Program-made: the position numbers and the translations under genes | In this document: positions 36,831 to 50,320 of the stretch, piece by piece | How positions within the stretch are numbered: position 1 is the first letter of the stretch | How the letters are laid out: the number at the start of each line of letters is the position of its first letter | The notes under the pieces: generated by a model | Databases searched by the model: none | Seen by the model: only the letters and a program-made list of their open reading frames with translations | Told to the model about the DNA's origin: nothing | Assembly (NCBI GenBank): GCA_037179335.1 | Contig: JAKZHN010000018.1 | Coordinates: 248,001 to 312,000 of the forward strand | Direction: 5' to 3' | Origin: Cyclaneusma minus | Lineage: Eukaryota; Ascomycota; Leotiomycetes; Marthamycetales; Marthamycetaceae | Length of the DNA stretch: 64,000 bases

Positions 36831-38654
36831 AAAAGCAAATATAAATTTAAAATAAATAAGATTTTATTTTTAGGCTTTATATAAAAAAAGCGTATATATA
36901 AAGCCGGAAAAGATACGCATTATTTAAAAATAATTTATATTAATTATATATATAAAATTGCAATTATTTTTAAAATAAGCCAATTTTTATAGGCAATTTA
37001 TTTTAAAATATAGCAAAATTATACTATTTATAATTAATCCATTTATCAATAATATAAAAAAAGACCTATTGAAATAGCTTTTAAAAATGCAAAAGGCCTT
37101 TTAACGTATTAAAAACATATTTATAAGCAACCTAATATTGCGATATTTTAACCTTCTAAATCATTTATAAATTATATATAATATTTTTAAATTTATAATA
37201 TCGGAAATTTTAAAATAATTTAAAAATTTAAATAATTTAATTCAATATTATTGGTATTTAATAGCTTTTTAATTTGTAAATTAATTGGCGCAAAACTAAT
37301 ATATTAAATATATAATATTAAATTGCTTGTAATTATAATGTTTTTTAATATTAAAGGCAATATATTAAAAGCGTATATTATAAAATTTAAATGCTTTTAA
37401 ATTATAATAATTTACATTATTTTATAAATGCAAAAACACTTAATAAATATCAAGCAAAATAGGCTATAAAGTTAAAATTTTATAATTTCAATATTAAATA
37501 TATTATAAAAATTAAAAACCCCGCCAATTTTCTATTTTATAGTGCAAATTATAAAAAAACAATAAAAAATGCTTAAATAAAAATATTAAAAGGATTTTTA
37601 TTTATATCATAATAAAAGTTTCGCTATTTATGTGATTATGCGCCAAATATATAATTTTTTAAAAATATAGCTGCTTTTATAAATACGGCAATTGCATTTT
37701 AATTAAAATTATTAAATTGGAAAATTAATATTGCATATTCTATTTACATATTATAAAAGCGATTTTTTAAGCAAAAAGCTGTATTTTATTTAAGCTATAA
37801 AAATTTAAAAGCCGGAATAATTAAGGCAAAATTTATAATTATTTCCAAAATTTAAAAAAATAATAAATATATAGCAAAAGTATAAAGCCAATTTATATTA
37901 TATAAAAACAAATAATAGCAATTTAAAACCGGTATATTTTATATATATATATAATTATAGGAAATATACTATATAATAAACTTTTATATATTTATAATAA
38001 TAATAAATTGGCAAGCCATTTTAAAATAAAACAAATATTAATTTTAATTTACTACAAATATTATTAGCCGGGTATAAAACCAAAAATATATAATATTATT
38101 TTAATAATAGTAAATTATTATATTAAGGCTGCGCAATTTATATATATTATTGAAAATATTAATGCGCAATTTCTAATAAAATTATTTTTTAATAAAATTG
38201 TCCATTTTATAAAACTCCCTAAAATTATTATATTTAATCGTGGTTTTATATTTATCAATATATTATAAAAAGCCTTTTGCTATAAATTCTATATAATATA
38301 TAAATATAATATTATATTTCACCTTTAAATAAATAAGCAAATAAAATAAATAAACCAAATTTTAAAAGCCTATATATAATATTGCTATAATAATAAGAAA
38401 ACAAATTAAGCAATTTAATTAATTATAGCAAAATTTGCTTATAATAATATAAAATAAAAAATATTAAAAAAACCCTTTTTTTATAATATACGGATATTAT
38501 TTATAAATTAGCATTAATTCTTTTATGCAATCTATAAAAATTAAAATGCCTAATATAAAAAGGCAAGAAAATATATAATACGGCTAATATATATTATTAT
38601 AAAAATTGGGAAAATACTATTAATAAATATATAAAGCAATATATAAAAAAGCAT

Positions 38655-38760
38655 AAAATTATAAATTTCGATAAAAGAGATTGGGTTTTTCTATTTATTA
38701 AAAATATACGCTTTAAGGCTGGAAAGCTAGTAAAAATTATATAGGCCTTTTTTTATTATT
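38655..38760 (+). pseudogene. Element B integrase C-terminal relic
   Basis: A frame reading KNIRFKAGKL, preceded by WVFL and followed by an AFF stretch, resembles the TKNIR..KL..GPF segment of Ty3/Gypsy integrase tails. It lies about 2 kb after the reverse transcriptase relic, the right order and distance. Confidence 0.45.
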
Positions 38761-41017
38761 GAAAAAAATAAAAACTTAAATTTATCGTTTAAAATTTCTA
38801 TTTAAATTTTAATTAAAAAAAATATATAATATTTTTTATATTAGCCTTTTAAAATTTGCTAAAGCATTTTAAAATAGCCTATATAAATCGTATTTTGCAA
38901 ATTTTAAAAACCTTAAAAATAATTAAACATAGGAAGTCAAAACAATTATAATATATAAAAAAAATAAAAACGGTTAATTTATATTTTGCATATATTAAAA
39001 AAGCTAAAGCCAAAATTAAAACCAAATATTAGCTTGAAACAACCTTAAAAATGCCTTAATAACTTTAAATAAATTTGTTAGAAATACTAAAACTAGATTA
39101 TAATAATAATAGAAAAATTATTAAAAAGGCGCAAGCATTAAAAAAAACTAAGAAGCCAATTTTAGCCTTATATTTAAATGGAAAACGCCCAATTATATGC
39201 AATATTAAGCAAAAACAAAAATAAAGGTATTTAAAATATAAAAATATAGATTTAATTATTTCTTTATATTTTAAATTAAATTAAATTAAATTATATCTTA
39301 TCAAAAATTAAATTAAGAAATTAAAAATTAAATAATAAGCTTAATTTAATTAAAAATTATAAAATATACAAATAAAAATTATAAATTCCATATATTAAAT
39401 AACCCAATTAAAAAAAAATTATATAAAATAAACCCGGCTAGCAAAATTAAAAAATTTATAATATTTCCAAATTCTAATTTGCATTTATTAAATCTATAAT
39501 TCCTATATTTTATATTATATTGCTAAAAATATGTTTTTTTTATTAAATAAAATATTATTAAAAAATAATTAAAATTAAAATTTATTTATATTTTAATTAA
39601 ATATGCGCAAAACAAACGGAAAATAGATTTATTAAATAGCACCAAATATTAATTGCTATATATATTAAAATATAAATTGTAAAAATAACCTTAATTAAGG
39701 TTATTATTACAGCTATAATATTCTTAAATGGATTGCGTATTTTATATTTTAAAAAAGCATAAATTTTAAAATAAAATAAATCCCGGCAGCCTTTATATTA
39801 TTTTTTAATTGGGTCAATTTATTATTATAATTGGCGCGTTGGTTTTTAAAAAAGGCTTAAATTTTAATATAATAATAATGGTAAAGTATAAAAACATTGT
39901 AAGCTATATTAAATAAAGGGATTTAAACAGCGGAAATTTGCAAAATAATAAATTAATCTGCAAAAAAAACAAAAAAACAAAATATAAGCTTATTACGCGG
40001 CAAACAAATTTATAATTACCGTAATAATAATTGCATTTAAAATTATTTATAATTTAATTATAAATATTAAGGGTTTTATAAAACGGGTTTAAATAAAAGC
40101 TTTATATATAATAAATATAAATACGAATTCAAAATACAAATCCAAGCTTAATAAAAATATAATTTAAATTTTGCGGCAAAATTTTAAATTTAACACCATT
40201 ATTATAATTATGGCCAAAGTTTTTATTATACAAAGCTTAAAATAAGCCGCCGCCAAGGCTTTGTATTTTGCAATTAAAAATATTAGGGGCTATAATATTA
40301 AAATCGAAAAAAAAAATTGGTAAAAAAATAAAAAAGGCCTAATTTCCACTAAAAAAACGCATATTAAAAAACCCGTATAAAGCAATAATACAAAAAAGCC
40401 TAATAAAAATAAAAACGCCGGCTTTATATAAATAAAGCTTTAATAAGGTCCAGTATAATTGCTATAATAATAATAATAAAAATCCTAAAATTCGCCGAAA
40501 AATTAAAAACCAAATCGAGATTAAAAACGCAATTAAAGGTTAATATACCATTATTGCAAAAAATGCATAATACGCGTATAAAAGAAAAAAAGGGAAAAAA
40601 TTTAAAAAACCTTAAATTTAATTACTTAAAATAAGCTGCCGCTATATTAATTTTTTGGCATTTGCAAAAAAGGCATACGCGAAAGCGGGGAAAGCATATA
40701 TAAGCTAATAAAAACAAAGAAACCCTAATAAATTTTAATATAAAAAGTTAAAATTAAAATAATAAAAACAATTAAACAAAAGCTTAAAATTAATTAATAA
40801 TAAATAATATAAGCCATATACCAGAATAAAAATTTTAAAAATTAGGTAAAAATAAATTTAAAAATAATTATTAGTAATAGGAAATTAATAAAAGCCTACG
40901 AATTTACGCGGTTAAAATAAAAAGCCGAAATTAATAACCAAAGCCAAATATTGGATTATTAAAAAGCGAAAATCCGTATTTAAAAGCTTTGGGGCCCGAA
41001 GCTATAAAAAAAGAGAT

Positions 41018-41245
41018 AGTTATTATATAGAGCCAAAAAAGACGCCTTGCGGGCATTTATAAAATATATATATTGAAAGTGCGTAAAAAGCAAATATTAG
41101 TTATTAAAAAAGCTAAGCAAGGCTTTTAGCGCATAATATTTAGGCGCTGCTATTTTTATTTAAAAAGGGCAGCGGCTTTTTTTTATAGCTAAGAAATACG
41201 TATAACGCACCCTTATTTGCCAATTTATCTTTGACCATTGTAATA
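41018..41245 (+). repeat. Element B, 3' LTR
   Basis: The inner half is mutated. The outer half keeps GGGCAGCGGC, ACGCACCCTTATTTGCC and TTTGACCATTG, where the 5' LTR has AAAGCAATGGC and ACGCATTTTTATTTATT. The end at 41,245 was set by alignment and by the TATA(T) flank. Confidence 0.85.
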
Positions 41246-42439
41246 TATATTTTCACCCTGCTTAAGCTATTAAATAAATTAGTAAAACAACTTTGCCAAT
41301 TATTAAATTAATTTAAAAATTTGCTAAAAAATATATTATTATTTATATTATAAATAAAATTGCGCAATTTTAATATATTTTTATTATATCTAATAATTAC
41401 TTGCAGCAAGCCAGTAATAAAATTAATAATAAAAATCTTAAATTAAAATAATAAAATATAAATATTGCCGTTTTTTATTTTTTTTTAAATTAAGCCAATA
41501 TTATTAAAGCTACATTGCAATTTATTAATATTAAATTGTAAACCAAACATAATAAATTTAAAAAAATTAATAAGCATTTAAAAACTAAATTAAAAAAATG
41601 CCTGCTATAATATATACTATTTATATTTATCCCTTTATTCCACACCTTTGCCAAAAAGTTAAAAACCTTAAAAAAACAATCGAAAATAAAATTTAGCTAT
41701 TTAAGCGCTAAAAAATATTTTTAAAATGGGTTTTGAAAGTCTAATGCATTATAGCTATTAATAAAAATATTTTTTAGCTTAAAATATAAAAACATTCAAT
41801 ATATTATTAGCTAGGTAAAAAAATATTGCAAAATTTAATATAAAATCCAATTTAACCAAATTATTAGCAGTTTTATTAATAAGAGAACATAGTTTTAAAA
41901 GATTTTAAATATGCTTTTTAATATATTTAAAAAAAGCTTTATTATTTTAAATAAAATTAAAAAGGCCTAATAATACCTTTATATTTTAAAATAAGGCAAT
42001 ATAACCTTTGCAGCCTTTTAATTTAAATATAGCTATATAGCAAATCAGGCCTAATTTATCCCGGAGCTAAAAATAAATGGGTTTTATATTAAAATTTTAA
42101 ATATTTTAGCTAGTAAAATTAAGCTTTTATATAAAATATTTAATTCTATAATTTATAATAAATAAATAAAGCATGTTTAAAATATTAGCAAATATATATA
42201 AAAAAAGTAAAAAAAGTACTAGCTCAATATTAAAGCCGTTAAGTACAATAGTTTTAAATAAATTTTTGAATAAATTTTAATAAGCTACTATTGCAGCTAT
42301 AAATTATAATTATAATTATAATAATTTTATAAACTTATTTGGTTTTTTTTTAAACGCTACATAATATAGCCTATACTTTTATTATAAATTTCTTGAATAC
42401 ATTATTATAAAATATAATAAAAAACAATAAGCTAATGCC

Positions 42440-42585
42440 AAAAATAATTAAAAAGGCTGTAATAATGGATTTAAAGGCTATGGTAATAAATTTGAAAATT
42501 ATGGTAATAAATTTAAAGGCCGCATTAATGGTTTTAAAGGATATAATAGTAAATATTAAGGCAATTAGGGCCGTGATAATAGCTA
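42440..42585 (+). pseudogene. Gag-like Gly/Asn-rich repeats of element A
   Basis: Several tandem copies of a 27-33 bp unit encode GYGNKFENYGNKFKGR-type peptide, with stops where RIP struck. Such Gly/Asn/Lys-rich tails occur at the end of Gag. Position just upstream of the LINE and on + fits the Gag of element A. There is no direct homology proof. Confidence 0.35.
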
Positions 42586-42913
42586 AAAAATAATATAAAA
42601 ATAATAATTATAAAACATTAAAACCGTTTTTATATTATAAATTAAAATAATTATTATCAAAATAAAATCCCAATCCAAATTTCTTCTGCTATTAATTATA
42701 ATAATTAAAAGCCGGAAAATGGAATTTTTCCAGCCTAAATTGCAATTAAAGAAATTTATAAAATTAATTATAAATTAATATAGTATTTTAAAAACAACAT
42801 CACTTACGCTAAAATAAGTTATTGGTTAAATCGCAATATTATTCCTTAAAACCAGACCCATTTAAATCATTTTATCCGGTTTAATTTACCGCTATAAAGC
42901 GCAAAGCAACCAT

Positions 42914-42959
42914 AATACCGTTATTGCTATTATAGCCGCAAAGGCGGAGCGGCGGTATT
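42914..42959. repeat. G+C-rich inverted repeat near LINE 5' end
   Basis: AATACCG at 42,914-42,920 pairs with CGGTATT at 42,953-42,959, and the loop contains AGCCGC and GCGGAGCGGC, which can extend the fold. It is one of the few non-RIP islands inside the block. Confidence 0.5.
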
Positions 42960-44016
42960 AATATAAACAAAAAAATTGTATTTGCTATATTTAAGCCAAT
43001 TATTAACTACCAAAACGATTTTATAGCTTTAAATATATTAATTTCCAAAATTTATATATATTTCAAAAAGGCAAAAGACTTCAAAACCTTTGCTAGCGTA
43101 TTTTAAAAAGCGCTAATGGCTTTTGCAGCCCAAAACGCAAAAATTTTTGCTGCTTTTTTACCGGCCTTTATTTATATTTTTAAAGCCCTAATTATTAAAT
43201 CCCTTTTTTTAAAAAATCCGTTTATTCAAAAATTAGTCTTGCAAATATATACTGCTATTATTAAAATAGCATATAAGCTATATTTGGGCGTTTTTATACC
43301 AGCCAATATTTTTCCAAGCATACCCAGTCAAATCTTTGCCCAAGCTTTCCAAAGCTTGTTTTTTTTCTATATCAAAATTCTTTTTATAAAAAAAAGGAAT
43401 AATTATTAAAGCCGGCCTTTTATAAAATTAAAATTAGGAAAAAAAAAACAACGAGCTAAATAAAAAGCTATATTTCCAATTAGCTTTCCAAATAATTAAT
43501 TACATCAATTTTAAATTTAATAAGCTAAGCTATTCCAAGGTTTTTATAAGCCTTTAAAGGCTTAATAGCGGTATAATATTTTTTAGGCCCCCAATATAAA
43601 GGCAGCCCAAGCCTTAATTAGAAATTATAATTAATTTTTTTTTTCAAAAGCTTATTTTTAAAAGCCTTATTTTCCATTTTTATTTATGAAATATTTAAAA
43701 ATTTATTTCCATTAACAACGAATCAATTGATTATAATTAATCGAATTTTAAAAAACAATAAAAACCCCATTTAAAATTGGAAATTCTGTAAGCGATATAG
43801 CCAAACACAATATTAAATAACGGTAAAAAGCACGGCTTTTTAATTATCGAATGCGCTTTAGCAAAGCAGGCTAATAAATTTATTAAAATGCGCATATTAT
43901 TAAATGCGAAAGCCAAGGCTTATAATCTATTTAAAGCCTATTTAAAAATTATTTAATGCTTTAATTACCAATATTGGAAATATATTGCAAAAACATATAT
44001 TAAAAATATTTTAATT

Positions 44017-44100
44017 TGCGGCAAATGCGCAAAAATTTATTATATTAAAAAATGCTTTAAAACCAAATTATTAAAATACGCTAATTACAAAAGCATAAAT
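44017..44100 (+). pseudogene. LINE ORF1 zinc-knuckle relic
   Basis: CGKCAKIYYIKKC at 44,017-44,055 matches a CCHC knuckle with the His codon changed to Tyr. The next knuckle reads KYANYKS, i.e. both Cys codons changed to Tyr (TGC to TAC). The spacing is that of fungal Tad-type ORF1 proteins. Confidence 0.6.
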
Positions 44101-46479
44101 TATATTTTTTTATACAAAATTCTAAAATTTAGGCGCGAAATAAAGCGCTAGCGTTTTAAAAATAAGCCTATATTTTATAATAAAAATACGGCTAAAATAT
44201 TGTTTTAGCCAACCATTTAATAATAAAAGCCTTTTTGCAAAAGGGTTAAAAAAGGGTTTTTGCCAATTTTAAACAAAATAAAAAAACATCCAAGCATACG
44301 CCGCTTTTTAGCTTTATTTCCAAAATCCCAATTTTTTTAAACCCTTTTTTAAATATTGATTAAAGCTTTTTAAAGAATTTTAATAACCATTATTTTTATA
44401 ACGGAAATATAAACGCTTTAAATATAAAACACAAGCATTAGTAAAAATATAAAAATATAAAAAAGCTTTAATTTTTTTTTAATATTATAATATAATATAT
44501 ATAAATTAATAAAAATAATAAATCCAATATTAAATTCGGTAAATTTGGCTCGGAATTTTTAAATTCTCGCCATTTAAAAACCATAAACCAATTTAAATAT
44601 AAAAATAATTAAAAACCCTAATATTAATAGCTTTTACACCATTTGTTTACCCAAAAGCCATTTCAAAATGGCTATTTATATTAATTGAAAAATCACAATT
44701 AATAATTAAAAAGCCTGCCATTTTTTAACAAATTTTATATTAATTAATTTAAAGCTTAGCCCCGAAGCCATTTTTCCGAATTTCCGAATTTATAATATTT
44801 ATAATTCCCCAAAAGCTTACAAAAGCAATATTACCAATTTCTTTTTTTACTTTAAAGGCCGATTTTACCAAATAACCAATAAAATATATACTAATAATAA
44901 AAGACTTTAATTTCCATTATTTGCTATAAAATCTATCAAAAATATTTATTTTATATAAATATTTCTATATTTTAACGGCTATTATAAATCGATACTTTTA
45001 CCGGCTTTTAATTTTTTTAATTACAATAATATTTAATGCCAAAAAAGCAAAACTAATTATAAATTTAATTTTATTTACCCGCAAAATAGCAAATACGCTA
45101 TTACGCTATTGAATTCGCTAAAATCTGGATTTTGTTTCCGACCATTTACCAGTAAAAATTAAGCTAAAGCTTTAAATATTTCAAATTTCCCGTTCTTTAA
45201 AAAAAGCGTGAAAAAAACCCAATTTGGTGGCCTTAAAAAAGCTATTTTCAAATTACCAAATTTTTACAAATAATTTAGCCGAATTTAATATTAAAAACAA
45301 TATCGATAATAGGATTTCCAAATTGCTAAAAGCGGTTAATTTGGCAATAGCAAAAGCAATGCCGTAGACAAAATTAAAAAGATAATACAAAATATAATGG
45401 AATTCCAAATGCAATTAGGCAATTAAATATGCCAAAGAACTATAAAGACTTTTTTTTAAATTTATTCAATATATAAATAAACTAAAAAAGCAAGCAAAAA
45501 AAATAAACAATAGGGCAAAAATAATTATTTGAAAAGCAGGTTTTTATAAAGTCTTCCTAATTTTTTATTTTTAATAAAAGCTTAAAAAATAGGCAAAAAT
45601 AAAAAGCCATATTTCCCTTGATTTCCTAAAATTTCCATTACTATGATATTAAAATCTTTTTTTGGCAATTGATTTTTGCAGCAATTGCAAAAATTTTAAA
45701 GCAAAAATATTTCCTTTACCATTTTTGGCCAATACAATAAATTTGAAAAAATACCAATATTTTTCGAAATTTCCGAAAAACAATTAGAAAAATATAAAAT
45801 AAAATATTAAAAAGTTTTTTTGCAAGCAAAAATCCTATCAAACCGCTAAACTGTCCGTTATTTTATTTTATATTTAAAAAACCATTTTATTAATAATTAA
45901 AGCATATATTTAAAAGCTATTTATAGCCTATTTAAAATAAAGCTATTACCTCAATTAATTTAAAATTATCCGTATAATTGTTTTTTTAAAAGCCAGGCAA
46001 AAAAAACTATAATATACCAGCAGCTTATAAACCAATAGCCTTTTTAAATGCCCTAAAAAAGGGTTTAAAAAAATTGGTAGCTAAAGAATTAACCATTTTG
46101 GCCAAATAATATTTTTTACTCCCTTTTTAGCAAATAGGGAATAAAAATGGAAAAAGCATTTATACAGCATTAAAATTATTAACCGGCCAAATTTATAAAA
46201 TTTGAAACCGAAATCTATAATAAATAGCATTAATTTTTAGCCTTAATATTTCGGGAGCATTTAATATTTTTTTTGTAAAAACCTAATTTATATTTTATAT
46301 AATAAAATAATTCTAGCGCGTTTTTAAAAATAAATTTAAAGCTTTTTATTTAACCGTAAAATTACTTTTAGCATTAATAATGAAAAATCGGAAACATTTA
46401 AAATTAATACCGGCATTTTTTAAAAATTCCCGGTATTTTTTTTAATTTAAAATTCCTTTATATATACAATTTATTGTAT

Positions 46480-46560
46480 AAATTAATTGCAATTATAGGC
46501 TTTATAAATAATATTAATATATTGGTATAAAGCCAATTTATTTTGACGAATAAACGGGTT
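46480..46560 (+). pseudogene. LINE reverse transcriptase relic
   Basis: IALIGF-type context with GFINNINILV at 46,498-46,527 corresponds to the GFVDDINLLA catalytic motif of fungal LINEs, again with Asp-Asp changed to Asn-Asn. Confidence 0.6.
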
Positions 46561-48887
46561 TTGAATAAAATTTACCAAAATACCTTAAATTGGACAGTAA
46601 AATATAAAGCCATTTTTATGCCTCAAAAGTACAAGCTTATATATTTTTCTAAATAAATCAAATGCAAAAAATATATATTATAAAATCCAAATTAATAATG
46701 GCGCTATTACCCTAAAAAAACAAATGCGTATTTTAGGATTTTAATTAAATCCCAAATTCAAATAAAGGCCCTGTTTTAGATACAAGTTATAAAATGTTTT
46801 TGCCTAATTTTAAACGATATCCAGGCTTACAAAATTAATATAAAAAGCATTATTAAATAAAGCCCAAATAGTATATATAGCGGTAATTAAAGCAATTATA
46901 ATTTATAAAGCACCAATTATATATATACTAAAAAACAATAATAAAAACTTTACCAAACCAAGCCATTTATAATTGCTAATTATTAAGCAAAATAGCGCTT
47001 TTAGGCTATTAATAAAGGTATTTAAAGCTATTTTGATTAAATTATTAAAAATAAAGGCAAAAATCGCTTTTTTTTATATATAAATTTATTGATTGCTAAA
47101 AAACAATATAAAATACCAAGCCGCATTTATAAAAAATTAAAAAATACCATTAAAACAATAGCCTGCTAAAAATTATTATTAATAGCTAGAAAAAAATAAC
47201 CCAAAAGGCTATTACCAAACCTATTAGTTAATAATTAAATTTGCTAAATAATATAGCGCAAAACTGCCGAATTAAATTCGCCGGAAAATTCGAAATCGGC
47301 CACAATTTTGGCCAATTAAAAAAAAAAGGGCCCGCTTTTTAATATAAACCAATTTATAATCGATTTAAAAAAAACAGCTTTATTATATATAATAAACAAA
47401 ATGGAATAAATATAGAAAATCGGTTTTGCCTAAATAGCGTATTTTCGTTTATAGTAAAAATGGAATATTATTAAATTATTCCAGCCTTTTTAATACCTTT
47501 TTAAGCCTTTAATATTTTTAGTAATATAGCTTAAAATAAAAAAAATCGGATTTAGAATTTTTTTTATAAGGCGCAAAATTTTAAATTATATATTCAAATA
47601 TTTATATAAATATGCCCACCAAATAGCCAAATATATTTTTACCCAATATAATTACTATAATTTAACCCCCCTATATTAAAAGCTTTTCTTTATTAATTAT
47701 TGAAATATAATTATTACCAAAAAAGGCCTTAGGGCCATTATTAAGTTTTTTTTTTAAAAAAATGCTAAAATAATTTGCTTTTGCCAGTCCGGTTTTAAAG
47801 GCTATAAATAATAATATAAAACGCCGGAAATAAATAGCAATCAAAGCTAAGCGGTTTCTATTAAATTAAAAAGTCTTAAAACAACAAGAAAGAAAAACAA
47901 CCGGAGAAAAATTACATAGCGGAAAGGTATTTTAAAATAAAAAATAGGGTACAGCAAAAAAAAGCCCAAAAGGGTTTAAATTTAGGAAAAATATAAAACT
48001 AAAAATATTATTAGCCCTATATAATATTGCATTATTATAGCCCTTACAGCTTTAATAATAAAATATAAGCCGGTTCTAATCTATTCAAAGGGCGCAAAAG
48101 CTTTAAAAAAGCTCCCCGTTTTTTCGAGGACGATATAAATTATATTAGACGTTTTTAATTAATTAAAACACCCCCTTAGCGGGATTCCGGCAAACGGACG
48201 CTGGTTTTTTTACCTGCAATTAGATTTTCAAATGTAAATAAATAAATTTACAGTTTGTGCTTAATTTGCAGATCTATTAAATAGATGAATTAAACGTTAA
48301 TTTTTTTTAAAAAAAAGTATTTTTATAGCTTTAATGCCTAAAAAATAATATATTATTAAGATTACAATTTAATAAAAACTTTTAATTAATAGGTTTTTTT
48401 CTAAGCGTATAAATTTCTTTATAATGATTCTAATTAATAATAAATATTTTAAAATCGGCTTTATTAATTGGGATTTTACTAAAAAATCTTATTTGCTTTT
48501 ATTTTAATTTCCGGAATTAAAATAGCTAGTACTAGCTAATAATAAGCTAGCGCCGCCAATTATAAAAATCCTAATTGTAAAAATTATTATTAATAATTAT
48601 ATTAAAAAACGGATATTTTTTTAATAATTTTTTTTAATAAATTTTTAAAATTTTATAATTGGAATATTATAATCCTAATATTAATTAAATAAAAAAAATA
48701 CTTTATTAAAAGATTAAATATTATGCTAAAATATGCTTTTTTTATAAATATTGCCCAATATTAATATATTTTTTTTATTTTAAAAATCCCAATATTATTT
48801 TAAATTGTCTAAAACATAAGCTAGTTTTTATAGCGCTATTTTTTATTTTTTAGGCCAGTATCTTTTATATTTTTTCAACCGATATTT

Positions 48888-48940
48888 TCTATATTAAATA
48901 GGCTAATTTTTATATTAAATAGGCTAATTTTTAAATAAAT
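48888..48940 (+). repeat. Tandem repeat in element A
   Basis: TATATTAAATAGGCTAATTTT occurs as adjacent near-identical units with a partial third. AT-rich, no function apparent. Confidence 0.5.
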
Positions 48941-50239
48941 ATTTTTTATATTTTTTCCAGGCCAATTTTATAATTTATTTTAATATTAGCTAAAAAAAAT
49001 GTTTTTTATGCCTTAATTTTGAAACTTTATATTATATACTTTACTAATTACAAAAAATGCAAATAAGAAATTAGTATATTTAGAAATAAAAGATATTCCT
49101 TTTAAAATTAACCAAATTTTTATTTTAAAGCGGGATTTTTATATTATAAAAAGAAATTTAAATTTAGAAAAACCAGAGATAAAAGCCCGTATAATACGCA
49201 GCAGCCTTTTAAAGCTTTTTTACCTTGCTAGAAAAATAGCTAATAAAATTTGCATTATTATTAGAAAAATAGAAAAGGCAGTATTTTTACTATTAAACAC
49301 ATTCGTTTTTGCTTTTTAACCAATATTAAATAATTATTAATTTAGGCTAAATATAAATAATATTAGAATCAATATTGCAATTAGTTTTATTATATTTGCC
49401 CGTTAAAAAGAAATTTAATATATAAAAATTATTTGGAAAAACTTAAATAATATTTTGAAATTCAAAAAACCATATTTTATATAAAATGGAATTTTTAAAA
49501 TTGCCATATTTTATATAAAAAATAGTTTTATTGGCTAAAAATATTTAATTAAGCTATGCTTTTTACTTTGATTAATATATAATATTTTTAGCCTTTTGCT
49601 ATTTTTAAAAAAATATTTATAATTTTTAAAATATAGATAAATTAAGCAAAATAATTGGAAAAAAAATTATTAAATTTGTAAAAGGAAAATTCAATATAAG
49701 CAATAAAACAAATCCAGAATAAGCTTTTTAAATAGCTTCAAAATATACTAAATGCTTCTTTTTAAATTCCAATAAATTGCCTTTAAACGGCTTTAAAATT
49801 AGAAAATTAAATTATTGCCTGAAATAAAACTATTTTATTATAAAAACCGGCCCTTTTTATTTAAAAAGTTGGAATATATTAAAAAATGGCTTAATAAATA
49901 GCTTTTTTATAGATTTATTTGGAAATTAAAATTCAAATATATTGTATTATTAATATTAGCTATTAAATTAAAAGGAGGAATTAGAATTTATTAAAATTAT
50001 ATGGGCTTAAATATTATTATTAGTAAAAACCGCTATTTTTTGCTTTTAATTAGAAAAATTCCAAATATTATATATAAGGCCAAAATTTATATTAAATTTG
50101 ATATTATTTCTATATTTAATAAATTAAACATAGCGGAAAAAATAAGTAAAAAATAGCATTTATTATTTGTTTTGGCCTTTTTAAATTATTGCTTATGCTT
50201 TTTAATTTTTATAACGCTTTGGCCTTTTCTTTATATTAT

Positions 50240-50320
50240 ATTAATAATGTTTTATTTAATTTGCTAAATAAAATATATATAGTTTATATAAATAATATTC
50301 TAATTTTTTTTAAAATAATT
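50240..50320 (+). pseudogene. Element A reverse transcriptase relic (Ty3/Gypsy)
   Basis: VYINNILIFF at 50,282-50,311 is the VYLDDILIFS-type motif with Asp-Asp changed to Asn-Asn. Upstream a FNLLNKI-like stretch fits the preceding helix. It lies 2.7 kb before the 3' LTR, a normal place for Gypsy pol. Confidence 0.65.

Larger units (their letters stand above)
25873..41245 (+). mobile_element. Element B: Ty3/Gypsy-like LTR retrotransposon, inside A
   Basis: LTRs 25,873-26,100 and 41,018-41,245 (228 bp) align without a gap at offset 15,145. Both end TAATA, from TAACA. Flanks match as TATA (4 bp), or as TATAT if the LTR begins one base later. Removing element C leaves about 7.7 kb. It sits about 295 bp inside the 5' LTR of A, in A's leader. 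Reverse transcriptase (36.74 kb) and integrase-tail (38.7 kb) relics read on +. Confidence 0.75.
42800..48250 (+). mobile_element. Tad-like LINE (non-LTR retrotransposon) inside element A
   Basis: Two hallmarks on + lie in the right order: Gag-type zinc knuckles near 44.02 kb (ORF1) and a LINE reverse transcriptase motif at 46.5 kb (ORF2). The limits are approximate. I set them at two G+C islands, about 42,800-42,960 and 48,165-48,240 (GCGGGATTCCGGCAAACGG), because element edges elsewhere in the block keep G+C. A 97-codon frame at 43,116-43,409 is probably a surviving piece of ORF1. Removing the LINE brings element A to a normal length of about 7 kb. Confidence 0.6.

Noticed and set aside
43116..43409. 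97-codon frame as an independent gene
   Set aside because: The longest frame in the block, but it sits just upstream of LINE zinc-knuckle relics on the same strand and is better explained as a surviving piece of ORF1.
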